Source: Hawksworthiomyces lignivorus (Eukaryota > Ascomycota > Sordariomycetes > Ophiostomatales > Ophiostomataceae). Taken from it: a DNA stretch of 64,000 bases. The position numbers were made by a program, and so were the translations under genes. Below the pieces are notes generated by a model that did no database searches, was not told the origin of the DNA, and worked only from the letters and a program-made list of their open reading frames with translations. The stretch covers positions 248,001-312,000 of the forward strand of contig NTMA01000024.1 in assembly GCA_002917075.1 (NCBI GenBank), given 5' to 3'. Below, in pieces: positions 44,608-56,906 of the stretch; within the stretch, counting starts at the first letter, position 1; each line of letters starts with the position of its first letter.

Positions 44608-47600
44608 TCACTGAATTCTCGATGACGCCATCTCACCATACCGGCCACGGTGCTGCGTCGTATCGTACGCCTGCAGCACCCTTGTCTGGCTCTCGTCGGC
44701 TTGTGAAAAAGCGTACCCACGCTGTTTGCGCATGCGTTGCACTTGTCGTACCTTGCGGATGGCCTTTTGGAATTGCTCCATTCTATTGCACAAACGTTAG
44801 CTTGAATAACCCAGTAAAGCTGTAACGGAGGTAAGACTATGCCTGGCATGACAGTGCATGTTTCCGATTGCAGTTGGCTAGTAGCAGATGGGGAATAAAC
44901 GCAAGATGGGGTAAAACGTACCTGGGCCGGTAATCTTGGATATTGTACTTCTGAATCTCTTGGATGTGATGGTACATCTCGGGCTGATACATGCGCCTGG
45001 CATACTTCCAAGCAAAGTCTCGGATGAGACACAGGGTTGCCAGCACCAGGGTTTGTAGCCAGAACACCGGACTTGAAAATAGCCGGGGAACAACGCCTTC
45101 ATATTCTGTTGAGATGTGTATTATCGGAGCCACTGTACCGTATACAGAAATGAACGCGATCCAGATGGCCATGCTACCTGGAATGGCAATGACATGGTAC
45201 TTCGTCCAGTTGTTCGTCACAAGCGCGGCTTTACCGAGCACGGTCAACAGGACAGTCCCATACAGAGCTGTACCCCAGACCCAATGACCCGCAATCTGGC
45301 CATTGCTCATTATGAGATCGTCATACCAGAATAGTTCGCTGCCAATGTACAAAATAATGGAGTGGTACGCCGCGGACAGAATCCAGCCAAGGAAGATGTT
45401 GATTTTGAAGAAGGCGTTGCGCTGGCCGAGCCCGTATAGTTGTGGGTATCGATCAAGTAGCCGTGCTGAGACAAATTGGTCCAAAATACCCATGGCTAAT
45501 GGCGGAAGCACCGTATAAAAGACATTGTAGAATGACAACGTCCAGGATTCATAGATAACTTGACCGGAGAAGACGTTTTGGAACGTATACTACCTAAGTT
45601 AGATCACAAAAAAAACCATGAAAGAGTCATTGATGATGAAATTGTAGCTTACCCAAAACTGTGTGAGATACAAGGTTATATTCTTGTAAAAGGAGTACAA
45701 GATTGCCTTGCTAACGCGATGATAGCTCCAGGCGCCATGCACAAGTAACAGTTTACGCAGATAGCGAAACTGAGCTACAGATACATCCGCGCTCCGTGCT
45801 GCCTGAAGGCCCTCGACACCGCTGATACCGACGCCAATGTGTGCTGCCTGAATCATGGATACGTCGTTTGCACCGTCGCCAATAGCGAGAAGAATCGATT
45901 CTTTTTGGTATTTCTTGACCAGTTTCACCACTAGAGCTTTTTGGAGGGGCGAAACACGACAACAAATGACAGCTTTACACATGACAGCCAGATCTAGGAA
46001 GAGCTTATCCAGATCTTTCTCTAGTGCATATGTTAGTGATTTACCGTCAATCACGAGCGCTAGGTTTTCCATTTCAATGGCCAAGCCTTCGCCTTGAGTA
46101 CGGATTGCATCAAGCTTTTTCTGCAGGTTGTCGCGCGTAGCGGCCGCAGTCTCTTCGTTGACAATCAGCAACATCATATCTTCACTGAGCAGTTTGCAGC
46201 TCATGCCAATATTGATGGCCGTTTCTTGCCGATCACCAGTCAAAACCCAGACTTTGATACCTGCTTGTTGAAGTGTGTGAATGGTCTCCGGTACGCCATC
46301 CTGCAGCCTGTCCTCGATAGCAGTGGCGCCAAGAAGGTAGAAGTCATGCTCAATCAGCTCCGCTGCCTTGTCTAATTCTTCCGCTCGGTTGCCTCCAATA
46401 GTCGTGCCGGCCTTCTCAAAGATCGTGAACCACTGCTGGAATTCCTGTTCCGGGATCTCGCGCATAGCAAGACAGAGTGTTCGCAGTCCATCGGAAGCAT
46501 ATTCCTCCAGGTGGCGCAATGTGGCCTCAACATGAGGGTTGTCATCATTGAGCCGCTCCAAAATCACAGTATCGGCACCTTTGCAATAGCAGCGAATTTT
46601 GCCGTCTGGACAGCGGTAAATAGTAGACATGCGTTTGCGAGTTGAGTTGAATTCACATACAGCCAACAATTCGTACTCTTGCTCGATACCATTCACTTCG
46701 ATGAGGACAGCACGGGGTTTGCGAGCTGTGAAACGGTAACCAAGAGTCACAGCACCGTCAACCAGAGCGCCCTCGTCAGGTGACGCAGCTTGGTACTTGA
46801 TCTTGCCACCTTTACCTTCGTCGCGCTCCGGGATGACCGTGTGGCAGGTAGCAAGTAGCGATAGGAACTGATCAATAGCCGCGGCAGTTTCATGAGTTTG
46901 GATGTTTTGTCGCAGCTGTTTGAAGTCGTGGATACCAACTTCGACTCCGTCCTGCACAGTGGCCCGCCGGTCTTCTGGTACTTCTTCTCCGTACATGATA
47001 CCAGCAATAGAACACTGCTTGAACTCCATCATATTACAGGTGAGCGTGCCCGTCTTGTCGGAGAAGACATATTCAACCATGCCGAGCTCTTCCACTAGAC
47101 TAGAGGTGCGACAGTTGGCAGGCGTGTTCGTTTTATCGTAATACATATCCAGGTCGTCGTTGATCAAAATTCCATGCCAGTACTTCACCAGCTCAATAGT
47201 GACGAAGAGAGAAATCGGCACAAGCGCAGAGAAAAGAACCCAGTATGTCACCATATCCTTGAAGAACGTCGTGACAACTGCTCCAGCACTATTGGTCGGA
47301 TCAAGGTCGAGGTACGACAGAGCGTTGAAGTCTCTTGACCGTTTGACAAGATCACCCACGGTGCAAATGATACTTAGTGTCAACAGGCAACCGATAAGTA
47401 CTAGAACCAGAAGGTTTAGTTGACGCTCGACTTTGGTTCGCTTGATTGGGGTGGCGGTGGCATTTCGCATTAGCTTCGTTTCGTGACCGGTGAAGACGAC
47501 CACGCCATGAATCCAGGGAGTATTTCGCAGAGTAGCACCGCGGAGAAGAAGCTGTTCTGGGTTGAGCGGCAGCTCCTTCTCACCACCGCCAGATTGCACC

Positions 47601-48943
47601 ATTAATGTTGCCTCGTATGTATACAGGCTGCTATTAGGCTGCTCCGAGCGGATGCGCCCGCCAAGGCGGCTAAGATCGCTAGAGCTGACGAATGTTGAGG
47701 TTTCCGGAAGCGCTTGTTTGATCTTGAGATTTGTTTCGCCGTCTAGATTTGCCGTCTCGATATAACACAAACCTTCGGGTTCAGAACTCGCAAGCAGGGC
47801 CAAGTCAGCAGGGAAAGGCTCTTCAGATTCGACACGGACAATATCACCGACAGCGACGTCAATCCATTTTGTCTCAACAAAAGATGAGCCCCGTAATACG
47901 CGCGCCTTAGACATGTTTAGTGATCGGTCAGCCTGTTTCCGCCGGTGGTCTTCGACGAGCTCTTTGCCGGCCGAGACCATGAGGACGACAATAAGAGGGC
48001 CAATGGTAGTATACTGGCTAGTCGGGGAAAGGTTCGGAATTTGCTGGAGGGCGGCAGTAAATAGGAAGAAAATGTTGGCGTATTTCGAGAATTGCTCAAA
48101 GAGGAACTTGGGTAGAAATGTGATGATGTTGTATTTTGCGGTCGAGACGTGGTTGTCGACATATTTGTTCGCAGCGTTGGCTGGCGGATTGTTCAGGTGA
48201 ATGATGCGTGGGCCGAGTGTCGACGGATCAGGTTTGCTACGGCCAAAGCCGAACTTGAAGTTGCCCATATCGAAAGATCGCTTCCGTCGCCCACCTTGCC
48301 GTTGGCCCGCTCGCTGGTCTATACCTCCCGAGTCTACACGTTGTCCAGCTGCCGCTTCTGTGAGCGGCAGGTCCATCTCAGAATATCCTTGTTGGCCCAT
48401 GCCCAGCATGGTTTTTGCTCGGCCAAGTAGACCGCCGCCTAGACTAAGTACGCTATTGCGATTCCTCGCCGTAGCGTGGCCCGGGGTGCCGGGGCCGCCA
48501 GAGTTGTGCTGGCCGCCGTGTTGGTAGTACGACTGGCCATCATCAGGAAAGTCATCAAAGTCGTCAGCATATCGTTGGTAGTTTCCAAGTTCCGACGTCT
48601 GGCTGTATTGCCGGTCACCATCAGTAAAGTATGGTCCCCGCGGGCGAGAGCCAGACGCTGAGGATGAGCCCCCTGTGGCAGAAGAAGAAAATGCATTGGC
48701 GCCCCCGGCACTAGTCTTCACCGAAGGGTGTGTGGTGACATCGGCGCCCACGAAGTCATCATAAGAAATGGATGGACGAGTTTGAATGGCATCATCGTGC
48801 GCTCGCAGGAGATCGTCGTCATTCAAGTCGGATCGCTGGCCGCCATTATAGATGGGTTGGTCGTCAAGGTCGAGAAGGAGGTCATTGTTTTGCGCACTGG
48901 CATATCTCCCCGAAGAAGAGGAGGGCGGCAGTCTGCCCGCCAT
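44608..48943 (-). CDS. DRS2: P4-type phospholipid flippase, Drs2 class
   Basis: Exons are 48943-45653, 45589-44922 and 44782-44608. Introns of 63 and 139 nt have donors GTAAGC and GTACGT and acceptors GGTAG and AATAG. The joins read QFW-YTFQNVFSGQ and DYRPR-MEQFQKAIRKV. The product is 1,377 residues. An N-terminal disordered region of about 230 residues is rich in Asp, Gly and Ser. P4 landmarks follow: FLPKFLFEQFSKYANIFFLF, PADLALLASS, LDGETNLKIKQALPET, PISLFVTIEL (P4 proline-isoleucine pair in helix 4), the phosphorylation loop DKTGTLT (Asp about 629), KYQAASPDEGALV, LTGDRQETAINIG and GDGANDVSMIQAAHIGVGISG. After the last helix the tail reads YHHIQEIQKYNIQDYRPR. It would move phosphatidylserine/ethanolamine to the cytosolic leaflet of trans-Golgi and endosome membranes, normally with a Cdc50 partner that is not in this window. 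Confidence 0.95.
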
Positions 48944-49586
48944 GCTGGACGGGCACAAGAAAAAGGGTTGGAGAACGGAGCCGGCAAGACGCGGTGCTTC
49001 GAAAGCAACGGTGGCCGAATCTTAAGAAAAGGGGAGTGGTCCCGGCGTCCGGAACTACAGTAACAGCGGAACAACCATCGACAAGACAAAGAATGTGAGA
49101 CAACAACACAAAAGGGAAGATGTGGAACGTAATCCCGCTTCAAGGTACTCGAGCTGATTGTTCTAGATGGATAGGAAGATGATGAAAAGCGAGAAAGGAG
49201 AAGCAATGTGATGTGTTACAGTTTCTCTGCGCCTGGGCATTAGATGGTCTTTTTGGCTGTGTTTCGTGACAAGGCCACCGTTTAGGGGAGGTATGGGATC
49301 TGCGCGAATTGATTGGCTACTAGCACAGCCACCTTTTGGTGGTGTTTCTAAAGTGGACTTTGGGATTTACCCAATTTAATTTTGCTATTATTTTTATTTA
49401 GCGGAGTTGTTTTCATCCAACTCCTTGCGGCGTGATGACAGTGAGCTGCTTTAGTGGAGCAGTGCCGCTGACTTTCAACGGATTTGAGATTCAGTGATTC
49501 TGCCTCTGCCTCTTCATGAAAACTTTCTCACTCCTGAAACAAACGCGGTACTCCATTGGCGAAAGAAGTGCAATGCACCGTATTCG

Positions 49587-49635
<49 letters not shown>

Positions 49636-50286
49636 GTTTTCATTTTCCATTTTCGCTTCCTGTCTGCAATTACGGAATATGGAATATTTACATGTATTTT
49701 CTCGTATTTTTCTCCATTTTTTATTTGTTTTCTCTGTCCCCTGAAAATGGTGTGCCAAGGATTGCCCTGGAATGTCATTTTCGGACGTATGTAAGATGCA
49801 GCAGTAGGTATTAGCTTTTACCTCGCAGAATGGACGCCCAATTATTGTTGGAGGTGGCGCTTTTTTCTACCTGAGGTGATCTAAAAATACGAGTACGCCG
49901 TTGGAAAACTAGCCCCTGATGACGACAAACCCAGCCACTCTTGGCTTTCAGCCACACCACTGATATGACTCGTTAATCCATAGTTATGCTACTTCCGTCT
50001 TCCGTCGCCAAATGCCCTCGTCATTCCCTCACCCAGAATAATTAACTACCCGTCTAGGGCACTGCCTATCACCGTTAAAGACGCTTTACTTCCACTTTTT
50101 ACTTCCAAGCCAGAACATAATGAGACAGGCTTCCATCGATAAGTCACGAGAGCTGCCGAAATAGGACAGCACAAGTGATAACTCGTTTGCCTAATCTTCC
50201 AAGGCTGAAGCACAGGAGTGTCCTTATTCCATACTAGGCAAATCGATAGATAACTCTTTCCCGTCCCTCGTCAGTATATTATCGAA
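48944..50286. promoter_or_regulatory. Divergent intergenic region DRS2 / CRIPT with T44 tract
   Basis: 1.3 kb between divergent starts. The first 270 bp are purine-rich on the plus strand, which fits a pyrimidine-rich leader for the minus-strand flippase gene. A T44 run is at 49591-49634. No gene is supported. Confidence 0.5.
49591..49634 (+). repeat. T44 homopolymer
   Basis: Forty-four consecutive T, the longest homopolymer in the window, about 650 bp upstream of the flippase start. Confidence 0.9.
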
Positions 50287-50938
50287 ATGGTCTGCAGCAA
50301 GTGCGCAAAACTCGTCACTGGGACTACGCTCGCCACGCCGGGCGTTAAAAAGAAGAGTGAGATGTACTACGGATCGTCTGCATCTTCCTCGACTGCAGGC
50401 TCGAGTACGAAAAAGTCCGCCACGCTTGGACAGAACGGCATCGGAAAAGTGTGTTTTGTCTGCAATCACCACTCGCTACTCTAAATCTATGTAGGCTTAA
50501 CTGTTTGACTAACTCGTTTTGAAGAGCAAGCTATTGTCTAAGAATGCCAAAAACCCTTATGCACAATATTCGAGGTAAGAGCAAATTTATCTAGCCATAA
50601 CCTTTTACATTTATCTAAGTATAAGAGACACAGGTTCTAACTGAAATCTGCTAGTAATTGTGACAAATGCAAGGTGAAAGTCGCTCAAGGCCACAAGCTG
50701 TGCCACAATGTAAGTTCTGTAGCTACCCCGTTGTTCTACTCACATGTAGACAAGTTTGCTAACGGCTATTTTTTTTTAGTGCGCATATAAAGAAGATGGT
50801 AAACAGCATCCGGTTCTTCCAATGACTTATGACATGTTAGCTAACCAAGGTATAGTATGTGCTATGTGTGGCAAGCCAAATAAAAAGGCAAAATCTTCTG
50901 CCCCGACTATTTCTGGACAGAAGTTTTCCTTGAAATGA
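50287..50938 (+). CDS. CRIPT: CRIPT-family zinc protein, five exons
   Basis: Exons are 50287-50448, 50525-50574, 50655-50709, 50780-50798 and 50850-50938; introns are 76, 80, 70 and 51 nt. The fourth exon has only 19 nt. The product is 124 residues. It starts MVCSKCAKL and contains four Cys-x2-Cys pairs: C3/C6, C73/C76, C87/C90 and C99/C102. The final region reads CAYKEDGIVCAMCGK, the CRIPT signature, preceded by KLLSKNAKNPYAQY. CRIPT is conserved across eukaryotes; the animal protein binds PDZ scaffolds and has been linked to minor-spliceosome function, and the fungal role is not known to me. Skipping the intron at 50799 would insert unrelated residues into the signature, which supports the small exon. 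Confidence 0.9.
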
Positions 50939-51403
50939 TACAATGAGCTGCGAAGAATGGAAATCAAGACTCCTGCCAATGTAAAAGAGGAGAACGAAGA
51001 CCTCGAGATCAACATCACCTCAGTCTTAAGACCCGACACACTTTTTGAACGCAAGGAACTTACGTCGACATCAACAGCGACATCCATTAGTTTCGCAATC
51101 AGCTAGCAAGCTAGCCGGTATGTCCGCATACTTGGTGCGGACGGTATGATCTTCGACAATCAGCTTCTAAAGGATTACACATTCTTTAGCTCTCTACCAA
51201 GGAGCAGTGTATTCACAGCATAGTGGGAACATGTCTCATAAGTGCAAGCACCGGTTCAAGTTGGGCCAGAAGTGGAGGGTCTTGGAAGGCAAGCTGTCAA
51301 ATTCGCTTTAAAGTTTATAAAAGTTTGATGCCATAGATGGCATGAACCAACTAGGCTAGATTTCAGGCCTTAAGCCCCTGCCTCATCCTGCAGGCGCCAC
51401 ATG
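50939..51403. other. Convergent 3' region, CRIPT / epoxide hydrolase
   Basis: 465 bp between convergent stop codons; no gene seen. Confidence 0.6.
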
Positions 51404-52516
51404 TCAAATCGATGCTTTCTCTACCTTTTTGATTCCGATCAGCGGTGCCAGAAAGTCTTTGATCTTTGCGTTCACAGCGGCGCTTGACTGCCACAGAACC
51501 CAGTGCCCGCCGGGGACTTGGCATTTTGTCAAGTTGTCAAAATACTGACCCATCTGCTCAGATAGAGTCAGTGGCAAAGCAGCATCCGCCGTCGCGGCTA
51601 CCATTAGCGATGGTACAGCAATCTTGTCTAGGCTTCCATTGTTGCTGTTGACTAGAGCGTGCTCGTCTTCCCAGTTAACTCGCCTTGTACGATACCAATT
51701 TGTTGGACCACGCAGGCCCGACCGAGAATATTCAGTGACGTAGTAGTCCATTTCATCCGCGCTCAGCAGAGGTGTGGCGCCCGCTTCGTCCAGGCGGCCG
51801 AGTGATACGCCTTGAGCTATGCTGAATAGGTAAGGCGTAACATTACTTACACTTTTGCTTGTATCTGTTGTAGCCGTGGCCTTGCCTCCGTACATAATGT
51901 TCAGGAACTGGCGTAGTCGCGTTGCACTCTGCACCGATTGCCACAGATCGTCACCAGCAAACTGCAACTGGTAGCCAAAATTCGGCAGAAACTTCACCAC
52001 ATCGGATAACTCCTTGTAAGGCGTCTTTGACGGAGGGAAATAGGGGGTGCACACGCTGAAGACGCCGCGTAGACGGTTCGCTTGCCATAGCGCCATCCTC
52101 CAGGCGACGGCACCGCCCCAGTCGTGGCCTCCGACAAAGAAACGCGGCTCTTTGTCCCCTCTTGTTGCAGAATCGCCAACTACACCGACATGATCCACAA
52201 TAGCCACCAAATCCGCGCACACGCTCTTGTGTGCATAAGGTTCGACGGCTTCCGGTGCGTCCGTCTGGCCATAACCCAGCATATCTGGCACGATAACTTG
52301 CAGACCGAGTTCCTCCGCAAGGAATGGGATCTGGTTACGCCAACCAAAAGCTAAGTCAGGAAAGCCGTGGATTAGGACAATGGTCCCCCGAGCCGGCCGG
52401 CTCTCAGGCGGTATGGCGAAAAGGTAGTGGTAAGTCTTGCCGCGAACCGTGACCTTATTGTGACTGATCCGACTGTCATTCGGTTTGAGCTTCTCAGAGG
52501 CCATCTTGCATGCCAC
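51404..52516 (-). CDS. Alpha/beta-hydrolase, soluble epoxide hydrolase type
   Basis: Single exon, 370 residues; a second Met at residue 5 is an alternative start. The motif set is that of epoxide hydrolases: the oxyanion HGFPD (50-54), GYGQTDAP, the nucleophile elbow GGHDWGGAVAWR with Asp132, a cap-domain Tyr in GYQLQF (182), the second cap Tyr in TEYSRSGLRGPTNWYR (263), the acid in ATADAALP (Asp311) and the general base His338 in GGHWVLWQ. The nucleophile is Asp, which excludes esterases (Ser); haloalkane dehalogenases are less likely given the two cap Tyr residues. The predicted reaction is hydrolysis of an epoxide to a vicinal diol in the cytosol; whether the substrate is a fatty-acid epoxide or a xenobiotic cannot be told. 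No signal peptide. Confidence 0.9.
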   Translation of the reverse strand: MACKMASEKLKPNDSRISHNKVTVRGKTYHYLFAIPPESRPARGTIVLIHGFPDLAFGWRNQIPFLAEELGLQVIVPDMLGYGQTDAPEAVEPYAHKSVCADLVAIVDHVGVVGDSATRGDKEPRFFVGGHDWGGAVAWRMALWQANRLRGVFSVCTPYFPPSKTPYKELSDVVKFLPNFGYQLQFAGDDLWQSVQSATRLRQFLNIMYGGKATATTDTSKSVSNVTPYLFSIAQGVSLGRLDEAGATPLLSADEMDYYVTEYSRSGLRGPTNWYRTRRVNWEDEHALVNSNNGSLDKIAVPSLMVAATADAALPLTLSEQMGQYFDNLTKCQVPGGHWVLWQSSAAVNAKIKDFLAPLIGIKKVEKASI

Positions 52517-53029
52517 TCAGCAGCTGGAAACCTTTCGGATGGTGGTAGAACTAAATTATAAATTTGTCCCTTAATGCCTTTAATTCTATCTCGTCTTAAT
52601 TTTGGTGTAGTTGAACGATAGGCTTACCTGAGTTATTGAGAATTTCTTTTGTTTTTCTTTTAATAAACTAGGTGTATAGCTCTGAAACTCGAAGTTTCAT
52701 GTTACGCTATGAAAAGACTCCTGCTAAGCTCCCGAGCTCAGGTTGACGCTCTTACTACTAGCCGTCGCCGGTGGGTAGTGAAGGGAGAATTGAGCCTCGG
52801 CATCCGGGGCCGCTGCACAAAAAACTGCGGGGCTAGCTTTTGAAGATACTAGGGAGGTGACAGATTAATACCAACCAACCATGCGCTATGCTTGTTATCC
52901 CCACGTAGACCCAATTGCAGCAATTACATCATCTACATCGTTTAATTTCTCAGCTTTTCAGACCTCAACCGGTTAAAAAAAACGAAGCCCGTTATACAGA
53001 TACGAGGAGAAGACAAAGGCAAGGTAATA
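52517..53029. other. Intergenic, 0.5 kb
   Basis: Upstream of the epoxide hydrolase and downstream of haspin, both on the minus strand. Nothing further recognised. Confidence 0.6.
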
Positions 53030-54862
53030 TTAATAGTAGCGGGCAACGGGTCGTCGACGCCGTGGTGACCGCCTCGGCGACGACTCGTCCCTTTCAACAA
53101 TATGTGCCTCAATAATACTCTCGTTCATAGAGCAGTTCTCATTAGCGAGCTCCGACGTAATTCGTGAAAGCTCTAGGTCGCTCCTGTCCTGCTTGCTCAG
53201 GAAGCTGTCTTCAGTGCCATCACCGACCAGCTGTGCTTCTGTTAACCACCCTGCTTCCACAGAAAAGCGAACGATGTCCGTGGCGCTGGCAAACGACAAG
53301 ATAGTAGCCGGGGCATCTGGATTTATATGTAGCCATAATTCATGTGTGGATTGCTTGAAACGCGTCAAAGCATTTTTATCCCCACTGAAGTTCTGAACTA
53401 GGTATTCATATAAATACGCCAACCACAAGACATTTGTATATGGGTTGTAAAGCTTCCATGAAATAGGACGGCCGTCAGGGTCCTCATCGTACGGATGTTG
53501 GTGACAGTCGGGTGGCAGATGCACTCGGTCGCCCTTAAGAAGATAGGAACGCATTTGCCGATACACCTTGCATTGTGCCGCGTGTGTGCTGGTGAATAGG
53601 CTGAGGTCCTTTTCTAGATCGAATGCGATGGCTTCGACGAAACCATTACGGTCTTCATATTCGGCTCGTGACAATCCGTAATCCAGGATCGTTATATCTA
53701 AGCCAGAATATCCAAAAACAACAGGTGAATCGGCGTCGTCTGCTTTGTCCTTCGGCGGGCACATTCGACGAATGCACAGGTTTCCCTCATGCAGGTCGCG
53801 GTGCTAAACAATATGAGTTAGCGCATCATGAACGTAAAACTTGACACACCTGAGATGCAATACCTCAAACTTGATCTGGTCTTCTGCACGGGCTAAGGCT
53901 AAGGCTACATGCAAGAATATGTCCCAGAGCTGTGACACCGTCTCTATTATGACATCTTCCAGTGCCTGACCCGCATCACCAAGCTCAATCACCAGGAAGC
54001 GCGTGTCGTCAAGATACCGACTAGGTGAAGGATAAAATTGCAAACGAGCTGGGTCTTGTCGCTTGGCCCGCCGGTGGAATGTCTGATGAGTCTCTAGTAG
54101 TTCCTTGGGTGCTCGACCGCGCACAATATATCGCTCCTTGTAGACGACAAATCCCGGAATGTCGGCGAGCCACTCAGATATCGCCAGTTCGCCACGTAAA
54201 TCTTCCTCGTCATGCGGTTCTTCATCCACGAGCCCGGATCGCACTTGTGCTTTAGTCTGTGCTTTGATTGGAGACTGCAGCCGAATGGCTTTTATTATGC
54301 TTGTTCCTCGTTCGTTTGTCACTAGGTAGACCTCCGCATAGGATGCTTCAGCGATCTTTTCAATACGATCGCCAGGGGGGCACAAATCGACCCAGGTCAG
54401 AACACGCAGTCCCGACTCGATGCTGTCTTCTAGGTAGCTTTCGGTAATCTCTGAGTCATCCTCCAAGTGCTGATCTATAGTTGTGTCGCTCTGCTGAACA
54501 TGGCATCCTTCCTTAGAAGAGTCAAGTTTGCTGTCATGGCTCTGTCTAGTTATTATTGTATCTGTTTCGCTCTCCTCCCTCTCGCTCCCACTTGTCCGTT
54601 GAGCTTCTGTGGCATCCCAGGTCACACGGCTGCCAGTTTGGAGAATCAGTGATGATTCGCAATTGGCATTATCGAGAGTAGGCGCATCATCAAGAGTTGT
54701 GAATGTTAGCTGTTCCGTAAGATCATCGATTAAGTCATCTTCTAGCGGCTGGATCTTCTTCCTGTCGGTCGGGCTTATTGGAACCTCTGTATGGAATAAC
54801 AGAGGCTTAGTTCTGCCCGCTGGTTTTCTGCCGTATGTGCGAACTGTTGATGTCCTTGACAT
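53030..54862 (-). CDS. Haspin-type histone H3 kinase
   Basis: Exons are 54862-53864 and 53803-53030; the 60-nt intron has donor GTATTG and acceptor TTTAG and joins QIKFE to HRDLHEGN. The product is 590 residues. The N-terminal 160 residues are acidic and disordered (basic RTYGRKPAGRTK at the start). The kinase part has a degenerate glycine loop IAEASYAEVYLV, the Lys of SIIKAIRLQ, FLVIELGDAG at the hinge, HRDLHEGNLCI (Asp336) and ITILDYGLSRA (Asp374). The haspin family carries DYT or a related triplet instead of DFG and lacks a normal APE segment, as here. SWKLYNPYTNVLWLAYLYEYL is typical of the haspin C-lobe. Haspin phosphorylates H3 Thr3 at centromeres in mitosis. The tail ends in an Arg-rich stretch (SPRRSPRRRRP). 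It diverges from the CCDC47-like gene across 520 bp. Confidence 0.88.
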
Positions 54863-55382
54863 TGTGTGTCACGTTATAGAATCCCATCCATGTGTGAATG
54901 ATGTCGCCCGTGGCCGGTACTGTCGGAATTTTGTCGATCCTAGTAGTGAGGTCTGTTCTGTTCTTTTTCTCTCGCTTTGCGAATTCGTCTATGAATAGCT
55001 GTATTGCTCCCGAAGCAGCTATATCGCGTTGTCAAGAGCAACGGGAGTCCCAAACCCCAGGATTGCCCCACTTTCTATCGCATGCACAATCACATTTCCT
55101 TCACGTAATAATATGCTTGTGACTACTCCGTAAAGACGCACCTTATTTTATACTATTACGTGCCGCTAATCATATTATTGGGGCAATGCGATTGGGAAGA
55201 GCGTGTATGTAGCCGTACTGTGCACAGACCCAAGACCAAAAGACCTACAAAGAAATTAACGAAACCTGGCAATTTGTGTGGAAAATCCCGACAGCTTGAA
55301 ACCTTACCTTTCATCCATCCGAATTCCAGCTACGGTGAGCTTTTTGGTTTCATTACGAAGCTCGTCGCCATCAAAGGAAAAT
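54863..55382. promoter_or_regulatory. Divergent promoter region haspin / CCDC47-like
   Basis: 520 bp between divergent starts, with a CTCCGTA word at 55125. No other motif assigned. Confidence 0.5.
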
Positions 55383-56906
55383 ATGGCGCAGATCCTTAAC
55401 AATCTCTTTGGAGGCGGCAAGCCGTCACAAGATCCAGCTGTCGCTGGCGATTCTGGTAAGCTCCTCGAGAAGATGCGAAAGGGGCAAAAAAGGGGTCGAG
55501 AGGTCAATAGAAAGTGAGAGAGCTTATCTATGGCGACACTATAGCTGACCATCCTCGTAGACTTTGCTGATTTCGCTGGTGTATCCGAACCAGCAGCTCA
55601 AGCTGCAGGTTTGCTTTCTTCCGATGCGCCTGCGGTTACGGCTCGTCCATACACGAAATGGTACAGGATTGACGAACGGTACACGTGGAATGACTTTCGG
55701 ATCGAGGGCATTATCTTTGGCCTCATGGCTATTGTCCTCGTGGTGCACTTCATTGGCACACGCCTAAACCGCGGCAAGGCACGCTCCTGGATAAAGGCGC
55801 ATACGAAAGTTCTCGCATCTGAGTTCGCCTTGGTTGGTTTTGGTCGCGTGCCATCCTCGTTGGCCACTCAGCAGGATGAGGCTCTAGCTGTTGAGACCCT
55901 AGCCAGTGCGACAATTGCTGCCGACCCAAAGACGCTGATCAAGGAAAACTCTCTGTTTGAATTTGCCACGTATGCCTCGGGCCGGCAGAATGTCGCTTTC
56001 GTCGATGTGAAGCTGAAACTGATCAAACGCTTCAACCCGTTCATGGTTGCGGCCGAGAAAATTCTCTCCTTCTTTATTGATAGCATGCCGACGCCAGTTG
56101 ACACAATGGAAGCTATCATGTATCCCTTTGATGGCAAGGAGGCGCTCACAATTCCCGGGTATGGGTCGAATAGCGAGAGCGGCAACACCAAGGGCACTGC
56201 CAAGAGCTCTTATGACGGATTCGTTTGGGCAATTGTTAACAAGGACCGCATGAAAGCTGTGCGAGATGATCGCTTTGACGTCTCTATCACGTTTACAAAG
56301 GATAATGCGAAGCTGCCGCCGTGGTTGACAGTCATGAGCGAAAGCGCCGAGATCACCGAGACACTACTTACCCCTGAGCTTGTCCAAGCTGCCGAATCTG
56401 CTGGTGAACTTCTCGACTATCTTATCATCTCAGATCAGCCTATGGATAAGCCGGCCACGTATGCTTCGAATGCCCCATCTCTCATGATTCAACTTATTCT
56501 GTTTTCTTACTGACTTTTTACGCAAATCTTCAGGATCAATGAGACTGCCCCTCGGAAGCGCGTGTTCCTCAAATACCAGCTGCCCTCGAACAACAATTAC
56601 GAGCCTCTCCTGCCGCTCTTCACTTACTTCGTACGCTCGGCGGATGTCCTGACGCAGTCCGCACACCTCCGACCTGAAGTTCTCCGCAAATTGAAGAATA
56701 CTCGCGAGGATATTGTTAAGCAGATCAAGAAGGCGGACGAAGAAGAGAAGGCTGAGGAGCGGGCAATCGAGCGTGAAAGGGCACGGAAGCAGAAGCGCGA
56801 TGCCGAACTCAACGCACTGGACGCCAAGGCGCAGAAGAAGTACCTTGAACGAGAACGCGAGAAAGAGATGCGCCGCTCGGCCAAGAAGTCCACTGTGCGT
56901 GGCTAA
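55383..56906 (+). CDS. CCDC47-like (DUF1682) ER membrane protein
   Basis: Exons are 55383-55455, 55561-56458 and 56534-56906; introns are 105 and 75 nt (donors GTAAGC and GTATGC; acceptors CGTAG and TTCAG). The product is 447 residues. The first join gives AGDSDFADFAGVSE and the second DKPATINETAPRKRVF. One membrane helix lies near residues 70-92 (IIFGLMAIVLVVHFI). The long cytosolic DUF1682 domain has KYQLPSNNNYEPL near its end. The last 80 residues form a highly charged Lys/Glu/Arg coiled coil ending in MRRSAKKSTVRG. The animal relative CCDC47 is part of the PAT complex that helps multipass proteins fold at the ER translocon; a similar job is inferred here. Confidence 0.9.

Noticed and set aside
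44334..45032. 232-codon minus frame overlapping the flippase 3' end
   Set aside because: It is an off-frame shadow that crosses the flippase intron and exon 3; the conserved continuation uses another frame.
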